A DNA stretch of 64,000 nucleotides from assembly GCF_001613165.1 (NCBI RefSeq), contig NZ_BDBV01000035.1, positions 62,001-126,000 on the forward strand. Direction: 5' to 3'. A program made the translations under genes and the position numbers. The notes below the pieces were generated by a model. That model searched no databases. It was not told where the DNA came from and saw only the letters and a program-made list of their open reading frames with translations. This document shows, piece by piece, positions 34,748 to 43,039 of this stretch. The number at the start of each line of letters is the position of its first letter. Position 1 is the stretch's first letter. Source of the DNA: Nocardia mexicana NBRC 108244. GTDB lineage: Bacteria; Actinomycetota; Actinomycetes; Mycobacteriales; Mycobacteriaceae.

Positions 34748-35722
34748 CTACGCGGGCCATTCCGGCCAGCGTGGGTTCCGGTGTTCCAGTACGGGGTCGG
34801 TGATGCCGTTCCAGCAGGCGAGCTGGGCGGCATCCCAGCCGTCGAGTTCGGCGGCCGACGCGTAGACGGACTGGAAGAACGCCAGCGCCGCGCGGACCGG
34901 GTCCGGGGTCCGGCGGGCCTCGTCGTAGGCGTAGTAGGCCGAGTGCCCGGACCCCGCCGACACCCAGCGCGCGCCCTCGGGCAGCGGCCGGTCGGCGAGG
35001 CCGGGCGGCTCCGGTGCGGCGTAGGAGTAGAACGTCGGCTCGGGCACCTTGTCGTCGCCGAACCAGAATCCGGCGCTGATCTCCTCGCGCGAATACGACT
35101 CACGGGTGACCGAGTCGACGTCCGCCGACAGTTCGACGTGCCGCTCGGAGAATCGCTGCACCGCGAGATCGAAGGTGTGCCAGAACAATTGGACCGGGCT
35201 GATCTTGCCGGAATAGGTGGCGCTGAACTCCTCGAGGATGCGTCCCACCTGGCTGGTCACCCGGAACGCCGCGCGTGCCCGGGCCGGGTCGTAGTCCGCG
35301 TGCTCGGTATCGTCCTCGAACGGCCGGTGCGCATCCGGGAGATCGAACGGATGCGGGTGGGGGAGAACGACATTCACGCCCAGATCGGATAGGCTGCGCA
35401 TCACGTCCCGGTAGAACGTGGCCACCGACTGCCGGGGCAGGTCGATCTCCGCCTCGGTCCCCCGGTCGGTGGCGATTCGCAGCACATCGTCGAAAAAGTC
35501 GAAGGCACAGGTGAATACGGGCCCGTCGTGCGCGGTGCCCAGCGGCACGGTGGTCCAGCCGCGTGCGGTGAGCCGGTAGGTCATATGCCACCAGTGATTG
35601 CGGCGGATGCCCGCGGCGAGGGCGACCTTGCCGACGATCTGCGCGTACCGATGCAGCGTCTCCTTGGTGGGCCGCCAGGACTGCAGCGGCAGCGCGGGCA
35701 ACAACTCGGGAGAGTCGGTCAT
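34748..35722 (-). CDS. DUF5996-family protein
   Basis: 324 residues from ATG 35722. The N-terminus L-P-L-Q-S-W-R-P-T-K-E-T-L-H-R-Y-A-Q and the later N-H-W-W-H-M-T-Y and V-Q-L-F-W-H-T-F-D-L-A blocks match DUF5996, an actinobacterial family of unknown function with many conserved histidines and tryptophans. No signal peptide. The gene is divergent from merR, 135 bp apart, and ends 112 bp from the LLM gene, converging with it. Confidence 0.8.
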   Translation of the reverse strand: MTDSPELLPALPLQSWRPTKETLHRYAQIVGKVALAAGIRRNHWWHMTYRLTARGWTTVPLGTAHDGPVFTCAFDFFDDVLRIATDRGTEAEIDLPRQSVATFYRDVMRSLSDLGVNVVLPHPHPFDLPDAHRPFEDDTEHADYDPARARAAFRVTSQVGRILEEFSATYSGKISPVQLFWHTFDLAVQRFSERHVELSADVDSVTRESYSREEISAGFWFGDDKVPEPTFYSYAAPEPPGLADRPLPEGARWVSAGSGHSAYYAYDEARRTPDPVRAALAFFQSVYASAAELDGWDAAQLACWNGITDPVLEHRNPRWPEWPA

Positions 35723-35857
35723 ACCCAAACGGTACGGCCGGGCGCGTGTGATTGCTATGAAATTGCCCAGTGCATCGTCCGATGGGCGCAGATGGAGGAT
35801 TCGAGCATTTATTAGAAGAGTATTGACTCGACGATTGCATGCTGGAATGGTGAGGGC

Positions 35858-36688
35858 ATGCGCGAGGTCGAGTTCACCGTCGAGAGTCTGGCTGCCCGGG
35901 CCGGTGTTCCCACCAGCACCGTGCGGATGTATCAGACGAAGGGGCTGCTGCATGCCCCGCGCCGCGCAGGCCGCACGGCGCGCTACGACACCTCGCACCT
36001 GGAGCGCATGGAACTGGTGCAGCGCTTGCAGGACCGGGGGTTCTCGCTGGCCTCCATCGCCGCGCTGCTCGCCGCTCGCGCGCAGGGCGCGAGCGTGGCC
36101 GACCTGCTCGCGCTGCCCGGAGGGCCGGAGGACTGGGTGCCGCTGGGCTTGCGCGAGATCCGCACCGTCATCAAGGCCAAGGATCTGCGACCGGCGTTGC
36201 TGCGCAAGGCGACTCGGCTCGGGCTGATCCGCTGGCAGCGCGGCAGGCCGCAGGCCCGGCGGTGGGCGCTGGCCAGTGGGCTGCGGGTCGCGGAGCTCGA
36301 CATCCCGGTGACCGATGTCCTGGATCAGTTCGCCCGGCTGCGTGCCCGCACGGACGAGATCGCGGCGGATTTCGCCGAGGTCTTCGAGCGAACGCTGTGG
36401 CCGCGGATCCAGCAGGGCAGCACCGAGGCCGATCAGCTCGACCAGGTCCGCGCGCTGCTGGAGGAACTGACGGGCATCGCCGAAGGGGTGGCGGTCGGCG
36501 CGCTGCGCGAGTCGATGCGCGACCTCGCGGAACGGTTCGCCGCGCGCCACGAACTGCTGCCCGCCGAGGGGGAGGCCCCCGCCTGGGCCGATCGCCCCGT
36601 CCCCGTTCTCAGCGAACGCCTGCTGGAGCCCAGCTCGGCCGACGACGACGCCGTCGACCGATATCTGAATGCCGAGGACAGATCGTGA
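35858..36688 (+). CDS. MerR-family transcriptional regulator
   Basis: 276 residues. The N-terminal winged HTH reads T-V-E-S-L-A-A-R-A-G-V-P-T-S-T-V-R-M-Y, followed by G-L-L, R-R-A-G-R-T-A-R-Y and the helix L-E-R-M-E-L-V-Q-R-L-Q-D-R-G-F-S-L. The long C-terminal part (about 90-276) is a helical effector domain without the cysteines of metal-sensing MerR proteins. It is first in a four-gene chain: its stop overlaps the SRPBCC gene start as GTGA. Confidence 0.85.
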   Translation: MREVEFTVESLAARAGVPTSTVRMYQTKGLLHAPRRAGRTARYDTSHLERMELVQRLQDRGFSLASIAALLAARAQGASVADLLALPGGPEDWVPLGLREIRTVIKAKDLRPALLRKATRLGLIRWQRGRPQARRWALASGLRVAELDIPVTDVLDQFARLRARTDEIAADFAEVFERTLWPRIQQGSTEADQLDQVRALLEELTGIAEGVAVGALRESMRDLAERFAARHELLPAEGEAPAWADRPVPVLSERLLEPSSADDDAVDRYLNAEDRS

Positions 36689-37404
36689 ACAATCTCTACA
36701 TCGAGACCCGCGTCCACGCCGAGATGGACCTGCTGTGGGAACGCACCCAGAACCCGGAAGAACATCGCCGCTGGGATCTGCGCTTCACCGAGATCGACTA
36801 TCTCCCAAGAGAACCCGGGCAGCCACAGCACTTCCGTTACGCGACCCGCCTGCTGCCGTTCCGTCCGATCGCGGGCACCGGGACCAGCGCGGGCGACCGC
36901 GAGCGGCCGGACGGCAGCCGCACCTCCGCCCTGCGGTTCGCCTCCGCCGACCGGCTCTCGCTCATCGAGGAGGGCAGCGGCTACTGGCGATATATCCCCA
37001 CCCCCAACGGAATTCGCTTCTACACCGGGTACGGCTACCGCGTGCGCTGGGGTCGATTCGGTGCGGTCGCGGATCGGGTCTTCCGCCCGGTCATGGGCTG
37101 GGCCACCGCATGGTCCTTCGATCGGCTGCGGCTGTGGTGCGAACGCGGCGTCTCGCCGCGCCGCTCGCTGCTGTACGCCGTGTTCGAGTTGCTGATTCGC
37201 GGGGCGATTGTCGCGGCAGTCGTTGTGGCACTGTGTGTTTCCGATCCGTCCGTCCTGTGGTCGGCGGCGCTCGCGGGGTGTGCCGCCGCGGCTGTGCTGA
37301 CGCCGCCCGGCCCCGCGACCCCCGCGGCGCGGCGCTGCCTGCGCACGCCACCGGCCCGGGTGACCGCCCCGGCGCTGCTGCACGAGTTGGAGGGTACGTC
37401 GTGA
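36685..37404 (+). CDS. SRPBCC-like protein with C-terminal membrane helices
   Basis: 239 residues from the GTG in the GTGA overlap. The first 150 residues look like a START/SRPBCC ligand-binding domain (I-E-T-R-V-H-A-E-M-D-L-L-W-E-R-T-Q-N-P-E-E-H-R-R-W). Two hydrophobic helices follow at about 170-215 and then a basic tail, so it is probably membrane-attached. No enzyme motif is recognised. Coupled on both sides (MerR before, DUF4166 after). Confidence 0.7.
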   Translation: MNNLYIETRVHAEMDLLWERTQNPEEHRRWDLRFTEIDYLPREPGQPQHFRYATRLLPFRPIAGTGTSAGDRERPDGSRTSALRFASADRLSLIEEGSGYWRYIPTPNGIRFYTGYGYRVRWGRFGAVADRVFRPVMGWATAWSFDRLRLWCERGVSPRRSLLYAVFELLIRGAIVAAVVVALCVSDPSVLWSAALAGCAAAAVLTPPGPATPAARRCLRTPPARVTAPALLHELEGTS

Positions 37405-38108
37405 CCTCGATGTTCCGGACGGTCCTCGGGGCCGATTTCGATCGCCTGCATCCGCAGTTGCGCCGTCGCTTCTCGGTCGGCCTCGACGGCAACGAGGGCT
37501 GCCTGGGCACCGGTGTGATGGAACACGTCTGGCACGGGCGGCGCCTGGTCCAGCCGTTCCTCGCGCTCGGCGCCACCCGCAACATCCTGCTGCCGCGGAC
37601 CGGCACCGATATCCCCTTCACCATCGAAAACATCCCCTACCGGGACAGTTTCGGCCGGGAGACGGTGTCGTTCGTGCGCACCTTCGCGTTTCCCGGCGAC
37701 ATCCGGCGCTTCGACGCGCAGATGGTCCTGGACCCACGCCGCGACCGGATCGTCGACTACCTGGGCACCCATCAGCACCTCGCTTCCGAGTTGCACCTGT
37801 CGGCCGAGCCGGACGGTTCGCTGCTGATCCGCTCGGGCGATCTGCGATTGCGCAAGGGCCCGTGGGGATTACGGTTGCCCGCCGGTCTGCACGGCTGCGC
37901 CGAGGTCCGCGAATCCTTCGACGACACCCTGGGCCGGTTCCGCATCCGGGTGCGGGTGACCAACCCGATCATCGGCCCGATCTTCGGCTACCAGGGCACC
38001 TTCACCGCCGAATACGTCGACGCCCGCGCACACGGTGTGCGACCTGGTCTGCGACCCCGCCGGGAAGAGCCGAGGGAGCGGTCCCTCTTGCAGACCGGTC
38101 GGCAATGA
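37401..38108 (+). CDS. DUF4166 domain-containing protein
   Basis: 235 residues from the GTG at 37401, again in a GTGA overlap. The sequence H-P-Q-L-R-R-R-F-S-V near the start and the later R-T-F-A-F-P, Y-L-G-T-H-Q-H-L and P-I-I-G-P-I-F-G-Y-Q-G-T-F blocks are those of DUF4166. Function unknown; the domain also occurs fused to SDR proteins, and here it neighbours an SRPBCC protein instead. Its stop overlaps the hrpB start (ATGA). Confidence 0.8.
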   Translation: MTSMFRTVLGADFDRLHPQLRRRFSVGLDGNEGCLGTGVMEHVWHGRRLVQPFLALGATRNILLPRTGTDIPFTIENIPYRDSFGRETVSFVRTFAFPGDIRRFDAQMVLDPRRDRIVDYLGTHQHLASELHLSAEPDGSLLIRSGDLRLRKGPWGLRLPAGLHGCAEVRESFDDTLGRFRIRVRVTNPIIGPIFGYQGTFTAEYVDARAHGVRPGLRPRREEPRERSLLQTGRQ

Positions 38109-40552
38109 TGCTGCCCGAACTGCCTGATCTACCCGTCCGCGCGGTGCTCGACGAGGTCGTCGGCACGCTCGCCGAGCGGGGGACGGCCGTGCTGGTGGCG
38201 CCGCCGGGGACGGGCAAGACGACCCTGGTTCCGCTCGCGCTGGGTGCGGGTGGTCAGGGGCGGGTGCTGGTGGCGGAGCCGCGGCGGCTGGCCGCCCGTG
38301 CCGCCGCGGCCCGGATGGCCGCCCTGCTCGGGGAGCCCGTCGGGGCCACCGTCGGGTACTCGGTGCGCGGCGACCGGCGGGTGGGACGCGAAACCCGGAT
38401 CGAGGTCGTCACCTCCGGCCTGCTGGTGCGCCGATTGCAGAGCGATCCGGAACTGGCCGGTGTCGATGCGGTCGTGCTCGACGAATGCCACGAGCGGCAC
38501 CTCGATGCCGATCTGCTGCTCGCGCTGCTGCTCGATGCCCGCGCGGGCCTGCGTCCGGATCTGCGGGTGCTCGCGACATCGGCCACGGTCGCCGCGGACC
38601 GGCTCGCGGAACTACTCGGTCCCGAAGCGCCCGCACCCGTGTTGCGGGCGCGCGGTACGACCCATCCGGTGGAGATCGACTACGTCGCGCCGATCAAGGG
38701 GGAACGGCTCGAGGCCCACGTCACCCGTGCCGTCCGGGCCGCGCTCACCCGGACCGATGGTGACGTCCTGGTCTTTCTGCCGGGCGCGGCCGAAATCCGG
38801 CGTGTGGCACAACAACTCGGCGATCTCACCGCCGTGGACGTGCTCCCGCTGCACGGACGGCTGTCGGCCGCGGCGCAGGACGCGGCACTGCGTCCCGGCA
38901 CGCGGCGCCGGATCGTCTTGTCCACGGCCGTCGCCGAATCCAGCCTGACCGTGCCCGGAGTGCGCGCCGTCGTGGACTCCGGAGTCGCCCGGGTGCCGCG
39001 CATGGATCACCGCCGGGGGATGTCGGGCCTGGCCACGGTGCGCGTGTCGGCGGCGGTGGCGGAGCAGCGTGCCGGGCGCGCGGGCCGGGAGGCGCCCGGC
39101 CGGGTGTGGCGGTGCTGGCCCGAGCACGAGCACAGCACGCTGCCCGCCTATCCGGAGCCGGAGATTCGCACCGCCGACTTGACCAGGCTCGCACTGGAAT
39201 TGGCGTGCTGGGGCACGCCGGACGGAAGCGGGCTCGCGTGGTGGGACGCGCCCGCCCCGGGGGCGCTGGCGGCCGGACATGAGGTATTGACGGCGCTCGG
39301 AGCACTGGACGGCTCGGGCGGTATCACCGAGCGCGGGCGCAGGATGGCCGGGCTGGGGTTGCATCCGCGGCTGGCCCGCGCGCTGCTCGACGGTGCGGCC
39401 GAGGTGGGGGCGCGCGCGGCCGCCGAGGTGGTCGCGCTGCTCGACGACGAAGCGTCGGCACCGGCCACCGATCTGGTCGCCGCTCTGCGGGCACTGCGGT
39501 CGGAGCGGCCCCCGCGCTGGCGGCGGGAGGCCGACCGTCTCGCCCGGCTCGTCGGTGAAACAGCGGGCGCACCAGCAGATTCCGAGGATCCGGCGCTGAT
39601 TGCCGCGCTGGCCTATCCCGAGCGGCTGGCGCGGCGACGGGCGCCGGGTTCCGCCAGTTACCTCACGGCGGGCGGGACCGCGGTGACACTCCCGCCGGGC
39701 GCCGGGCTGACCGACTCGCAGTGGCTGGCCGTGGCCGTGGCGACCCGCGACCCGGGCCGTTCCGAGGGGCGAATCCGCTTGGCCGCCACCGCCGATGAAG
39801 CGCTCGCCCGCCGTGCCGCGCCGGCGCTGCTCGTGCGTGCCGACGAGGTGGACTGGGTCGACGGCGATGTGGTCGCGCGCCGGGTGGAGCGGCTCGGCGC
39901 GATCGTGTTGTCGGAGCGGCCGTTACGCGATCCCGATCCGGCCCTGGTCGGCCGGGCCCTGCGCCGGGGTCTCGGCGCGGCCGGGCTCGACCTGCTCCGT
40001 TGGGACGACGAGGCCCGCGGGCTGCGTCAGAGGCTGGAATTCCTGCATCGCACCCTCGGCGCACCGTGGCCACCGGTGGACGATACGGCGCTGCTGGCGG
40101 ATCTCGACGGCTGGCTGGCGCCCGAACTCGCCACCGCGCGCCGCCGCGCCGACCTGGAGCGCATCGACGCGGGGCTCGCCCTGCGGCGGCTGCTGCCGTG
40201 GCCCGCGGCCGCGCGGCTCGACGAGCTTGCGCCGGAACGCATTCCGGTGCCCTCCGGGAGCCGCGTCCGGGTCGACTACTCCGCGGACCAGCCCGTCCTC
40301 GCGGTGAAGGTGCAGGAGATCTTCGGCTGGACCGACCCGCCGCGCCTCGCCGACGGCCGCGTATCGCCCGTCCTGCACCTGCTGTCGCCCGCCCGGCGGC
40401 CCATCGCGGTGACCGCCGACCTGTCGTCGTTCTGGCGCACGGGCTGGCCGCAGGTTCGTGCGGAGCTGCGCGGCCGCTACCCGAAACACGCCTGGCCGGA
40501 GGACCCCACGACCGTTCCGGCGCATCGAGGAACCGCGCGCAATGCGACCTAG
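38105..40552 (+). CDS. hrpB: ATP-dependent helicase HrpB
   Basis: 815 residues. The DEAH/DECH helicase motifs are in order: P-loop A-P-P-G-T-G-K-T-T (32-40), D126-E-C-H, S159-A-T, and the C-domain motif Q-R-A-G-R-A-G-R. The ratchet and HrpB-specific C-terminal region follow (to the W-P-E-D-P near the end). HrpB is a DEAH RNA helicase of unclear substrate. ATG 38105 lies in an ATGA overlap (ATG 38108 is also in frame). The last codons already fall in a 25-bp repeat array. Confidence 0.92.
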   Translation: MMLPELPDLPVRAVLDEVVGTLAERGTAVLVAPPGTGKTTLVPLALGAGGQGRVLVAEPRRLAARAAAARMAALLGEPVGATVGYSVRGDRRVGRETRIEVVTSGLLVRRLQSDPELAGVDAVVLDECHERHLDADLLLALLLDARAGLRPDLRVLATSATVAADRLAELLGPEAPAPVLRARGTTHPVEIDYVAPIKGERLEAHVTRAVRAALTRTDGDVLVFLPGAAEIRRVAQQLGDLTAVDVLPLHGRLSAAAQDAALRPGTRRRIVLSTAVAESSLTVPGVRAVVDSGVARVPRMDHRRGMSGLATVRVSAAVAEQRAGRAGREAPGRVWRCWPEHEHSTLPAYPEPEIRTADLTRLALELACWGTPDGSGLAWWDAPAPGALAAGHEVLTALGALDGSGGITERGRRMAGLGLHPRLARALLDGAAEVGARAAAEVVALLDDEASAPATDLVAALRALRSERPPRWRREADRLARLVGETAGAPADSEDPALIAALAYPERLARRRAPGSASYLTAGGTAVTLPPGAGLTDSQWLAVAVATRDPGRSEGRIRLAATADEALARRAAPALLVRADEVDWVDGDVVARRVERLGAIVLSERPLRDPDPALVGRALRRGLGAAGLDLLRWDDEARGLRQRLEFLHRTLGAPWPPVDDTALLADLDGWLAPELATARRRADLERIDAGLALRRLLPWPAAARLDELAPERIPVPSGSRVRVDYSADQPVLAVKVQEIFGWTDPPRLADGRVSPVLHLLSPARRPIAVTADLSSFWRTGWPQVRAELRGRYPKHAWPEDPTTVPAHRGTARNAT

Positions 40553-40800
40553 GCCCGCCGCGCGCAACGCGATCTAGGTCGGCCGCGTGTGACGCCACCG
40601 AGGTCGGCCGCGCGTGACGCCGCGTAGGGCCTGCGGCGCGTAACGCGATCTAGGTCCGCGGCGCGTAACGCGATCTAGGTCCGCCGCGCGCAATGCGACC
40701 GAGGTCGGCCGCGTGACGCCACCGGGGTCGGCCGTGTGACGCCACCGAGGTGCGCCGCGCGTAACGCACCCGAGGTCCGCGGGCAACGGCCGCCGAGATC
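40540..40800. repeat. Degenerate 25-bp repeats after hrpB
   Basis: About ten imperfect units such as GCGCGTAACGCGATCTAGGT follow with spacings near 25 bp (alternating with GTGACGCCACCGAGGTCGG types). The first unit includes the hrpB stop. The spacer to the cyclophilin gene (40839) contains no other gene. Confidence 0.65.
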
Positions 40801-40838
40801 CGCCGACGAAGTCGGGCGGACTCGATTAGGTTGCGACT

Positions 40839-41501
40839 ATGAGATCGCGTTGGGCTGCCGCGCTGGCCATTGCCGTCCTGTCGTTATCGGGCTTGGTTGC
40901 GGGTGCCGCCACGGCCTCGGCCGGGCCGCCGGTGGTGTTGTGCTCCTATACGCCGACCCCTGGCAATCCGGCGGCCCGGCCGGTACTGCCACCGCCGCCG
41001 ATCGCCCCGGCCGTCGGCACCGTGGATGTCACGTTCCACTTCGGTTCCGGCCCGGTCACCGTGCGCCTGGACCGGGCCGGGGCCGCGCCGTGCGCCGTGC
41101 AGAACATGGCGAGCCTGGTGCTGCAGCGCTTCTACGACCAGAGCCGGTGCTGGCGGCTGACCGACAACGCCCGGCTGGGCGTGCTCCAGTGCGGAGACCT
41201 CTACGAGGTCGAAAAGGGCGGCCCCGGTTACGGTTTCCCGGACGAGGTCGACGGCACCGAAACCTACGGCCGCGGCACGGTGGCCATGGGCAATCAGGGC
41301 CCGGGCACCAACGGCAGCGAATTCTTCATCGTCCATTCCTTCGCCAACATCCCGCCGAACTACTCGGTCCTGGGCCGGGTCGTGAGCGGTATGGAGGTGC
41401 TGGACGGAATCGTCGCCGCCGGAATAACTCCCAGCGACCGCGCCCCGGGCGATGGAGAGCCCACCGCGCCCGTCACCATCACGAGCGCGAACCTGGCCTG
41501 A
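40839..41501 (+). CDS. Secreted cyclophilin-type peptidyl-prolyl isomerase
   Basis: 220 residues. The signal peptide (hydrophobic 8-24, ends T-A-S-A-G) is followed by a Pro-rich stretch and the cyclophilin domain. Motifs: V-T-V-R-L-D-R-A-G-A-A-P-C near the start, F-Y-D-Q-S-R-C-W-R-L, G-P-G-T-N-G-S-E-F-F-I-V and V-L-G-R-V-V-S-G-M-E-V-L-D near the end. It probably folds exported proteins at the cell surface. The catalytic arginine (in the F-H-R-V position of standard cyclophilins) appears as C-W-R-L, as in other actinobacterial homologues. Confidence 0.85.
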   Translation: MRSRWAAALAIAVLSLSGLVAGAATASAGPPVVLCSYTPTPGNPAARPVLPPPPIAPAVGTVDVTFHFGSGPVTVRLDRAGAAPCAVQNMASLVLQRFYDQSRCWRLTDNARLGVLQCGDLYEVEKGGPGYGFPDEVDGTETYGRGTVAMGNQGPGTNGSEFFIVHSFANIPPNYSVLGRVVSGMEVLDGIVAAGITPSDRAPGDGEPTAPVTITSANLA

Positions 41502-41524
41502 TCGGCCACGCACCCTCCCCGTAG

Positions 41525-41583
41525 TTCCGGCACGCTTTGGCCGGAATCCACACTGCGTGAATGGATCCCGGCCAAAAGCGTGC
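41525..41583. terminator. Dispersed palindromic element, copies 5 and 6
   Basis: Copy 5 (41525-41546) reads TTCCGGC, ACGCTTTG, GCCGGAA. A second, half-element (ATCCCGGCCAAAAGCGTGCT, 41565-41583) lies inverted beside it. Both are between the convergent cyclophilin and MFS genes. Confidence 0.6.
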
Positions 41584-41594
41584 TGTTTCGCGCC

Positions 41595-42932
41595 TCAGTG
41601 GTGGTGGGTGAGGTGGACCGGCCGGCTCTCGAACGGCTCGGGGGTGATTACCCGGTCCAGCCACAGGGAGACCAGGGTCAGGACCAGGCCGCTGGCGGCT
41701 ATGGTGCCGCCGACCCAGTTGACCGAGGTGACGCCCAGTCCGCCGTCGATGGCCGCGCCGCCGAGCCAGATGCCCAGGGCCGAGCCGAGGGTGAAGGCGG
41801 AGATATTGGACGCCGAGGCGATATCCGGTGCGTCCCCGGCCTTCTGCATGACCCGCAGCTGGAGCGGGGCGACCACCGAGAAGGCGGCCACGCCGTAGGC
41901 GAGGATCCCGATCACCGCGGTGAAGGGATTGCGGATCAGCAGGGTCATGGCGAACAGCACGGCCGCCAGGGATCCGATCGAAACAACCAGTGCCAGTGGA
42001 AGATTCCGGTCCGCCAGCTTGCCGCCCAGCTGGTTGCCCGCGAACAGGCCGATCCCGAAGAGCAGGAACATCGGGGTGACCCAGGCCGCGCTCACGCCGG
42101 TGGCCTCGGTGAGCTGCGGGGCGAGATACACGTAGCTGGTGAACACACCGCCGTAACCGAGCAGCGTGGTCAGCAGGCCGAGGAGGACGGCGGGACGGCG
42201 CAGCGCGCGCAACTGCTCGCGGAGCGGAGCGCTGCCGCCGGACGCCATATGCATTCGAGCATGGGCATCGAGATCGGCATCGTCGCGGGTGTGGCCGCTC
42301 GGGTCGTCGTGTAGAGCAGGGGAGTGCTCATGGTGGCCGCCGGTCTCCTGGACGACGGCGCGGGCCCTGCCGCGCCCGATTCCCTTGGGCAGCAGGAGCA
42401 GTAGGCCGATCGCGGCGATCACGCCGAACACCACCAGCGTGCCGAAGGTGGCCCTCCAGCCCAGTGCCCTGCCGACCACCGCGCCGATGGGTGCGCCGAG
42501 AATCGTGGCCGCCGTGGATCCGGCGAAGACCGTGGCGATGGCGCGGCCCTGTAGTCGCTGCGCGACGAGTTCGGCGGCGAACAGGGCGGCGATGCCGAAG
42601 AACGCGCCGTGTGCCAGCGCGGCGACGATGCGGCCGGCCAGGATCGTCTCGTAGTCGGGACCGAACAGCGACACGGCATTTCCGGCGAGGAAGACGCCGG
42701 TGGTCGCCAGCAGCATGAAGCGCCGGCTGACCCGGCTGCCGATGGCGGTGAACAGCGGGGCGCCGATGGCGACGCCCAGGGCGTAGGCGCTCTCGAATCT
42801 GCCTACGGCGCCGAGGGATACATCGAGGGAGCGGGCTATCTCCTCCACCACACCGGCGACGACGAACTCGTCGGCGCCCATGGCGAAGGCGGCTATGACC
42901 AGGGCCCAGATGGCCAGGGGGAGCTTGTGCAT
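41595..42932 (-). CDS. MFS transporter with histidine-rich central loop
   Basis: 445 residues from ATG 42932, chosen because AAGGA lies ten bases upstream (GTG 42941 also in frame). Twelve helices in the DHA1/Cmx-like arrangement, with a gating motif G-S-R-V-S-R-R near 65-71. The loop between helices 6 and 7 (about 195-232) has seven histidines (H200, H201, H203, H208, H214, H224, H228) and ends near M-H-M; the C-terminus is H-H-H. This is unusual for drug exporters and points to metal. It follows the His-rich protein gene and a Cys-rich upstream ORF, downstream of a copper-type operator. I infer metal export or handling. Confidence 0.8.
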   Translation of the reverse strand: MHKLPLAIWALVIAAFAMGADEFVVAGVVEEIARSLDVSLGAVGRFESAYALGVAIGAPLFTAIGSRVSRRFMLLATTGVFLAGNAVSLFGPDYETILAGRIVAALAHGAFFGIAALFAAELVAQRLQGRAIATVFAGSTAATILGAPIGAVVGRALGWRATFGTLVVFGVIAAIGLLLLLPKGIGRGRARAVVQETGGHHEHSPALHDDPSGHTRDDADLDAHARMHMASGGSAPLREQLRALRRPAVLLGLLTTLLGYGGVFTSYVYLAPQLTEATGVSAAWVTPMFLLFGIGLFAGNQLGGKLADRNLPLALVVSIGSLAAVLFAMTLLIRNPFTAVIGILAYGVAAFSVVAPLQLRVMQKAGDAPDIASASNISAFTLGSALGIWLGGAAIDGGLGVTSVNWVGGTIAASGLVLTLVSLWLDRVITPEPFESRPVHLTHHH

Positions 42933-42997
42933 CGGAAACACGTCCTTGAAGGAGAAGGGGGTGGGTCACGGGTGCTGGGACAGCGGCACTCGCACAT
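42893..42997 (-). CDS. Cysteine-rich upstream ORF (34 aa) overlapping the MFS start
   Basis: ATG 42997 is preceded by a strong AAAGGAG site (43003-43009). The peptide starts M-C-E-C-R-C and has cysteines at 2, 4, 6, 20 and 23, then a C-terminus rich in Ser, Pro and Trp. It ends at 42893, about 40 nt inside the MFS gene in another frame, so its translation runs over the MFS ribosome site. Its position and Cys content resemble regulatory leader ORFs, but no function is shown. Confidence 0.5.
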   Translation of the reverse strand: MCECRCPSTRDPPPSPSRTCFRCTSSPWPSGPWS

Positions 42998-43018
42998 GGG
43001 TGCTCCTTTCGGTGCCGG

Positions 43019-43035
43019 GCGGGCGGATTGCCCGC
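43019..43035. terminator. Hairpin between His-rich protein and MFS genes
   Basis: GCGGGC and GCCCGC (43019-43024 and 43030-43035) pair around a 5-nt loop, just after the His-rich gene stop and before the Cys-rich ORF ribosome site. It could be an attenuator or weak terminator inside the unit. Confidence 0.4.
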
Positions 43036-43039
43036 TCGC

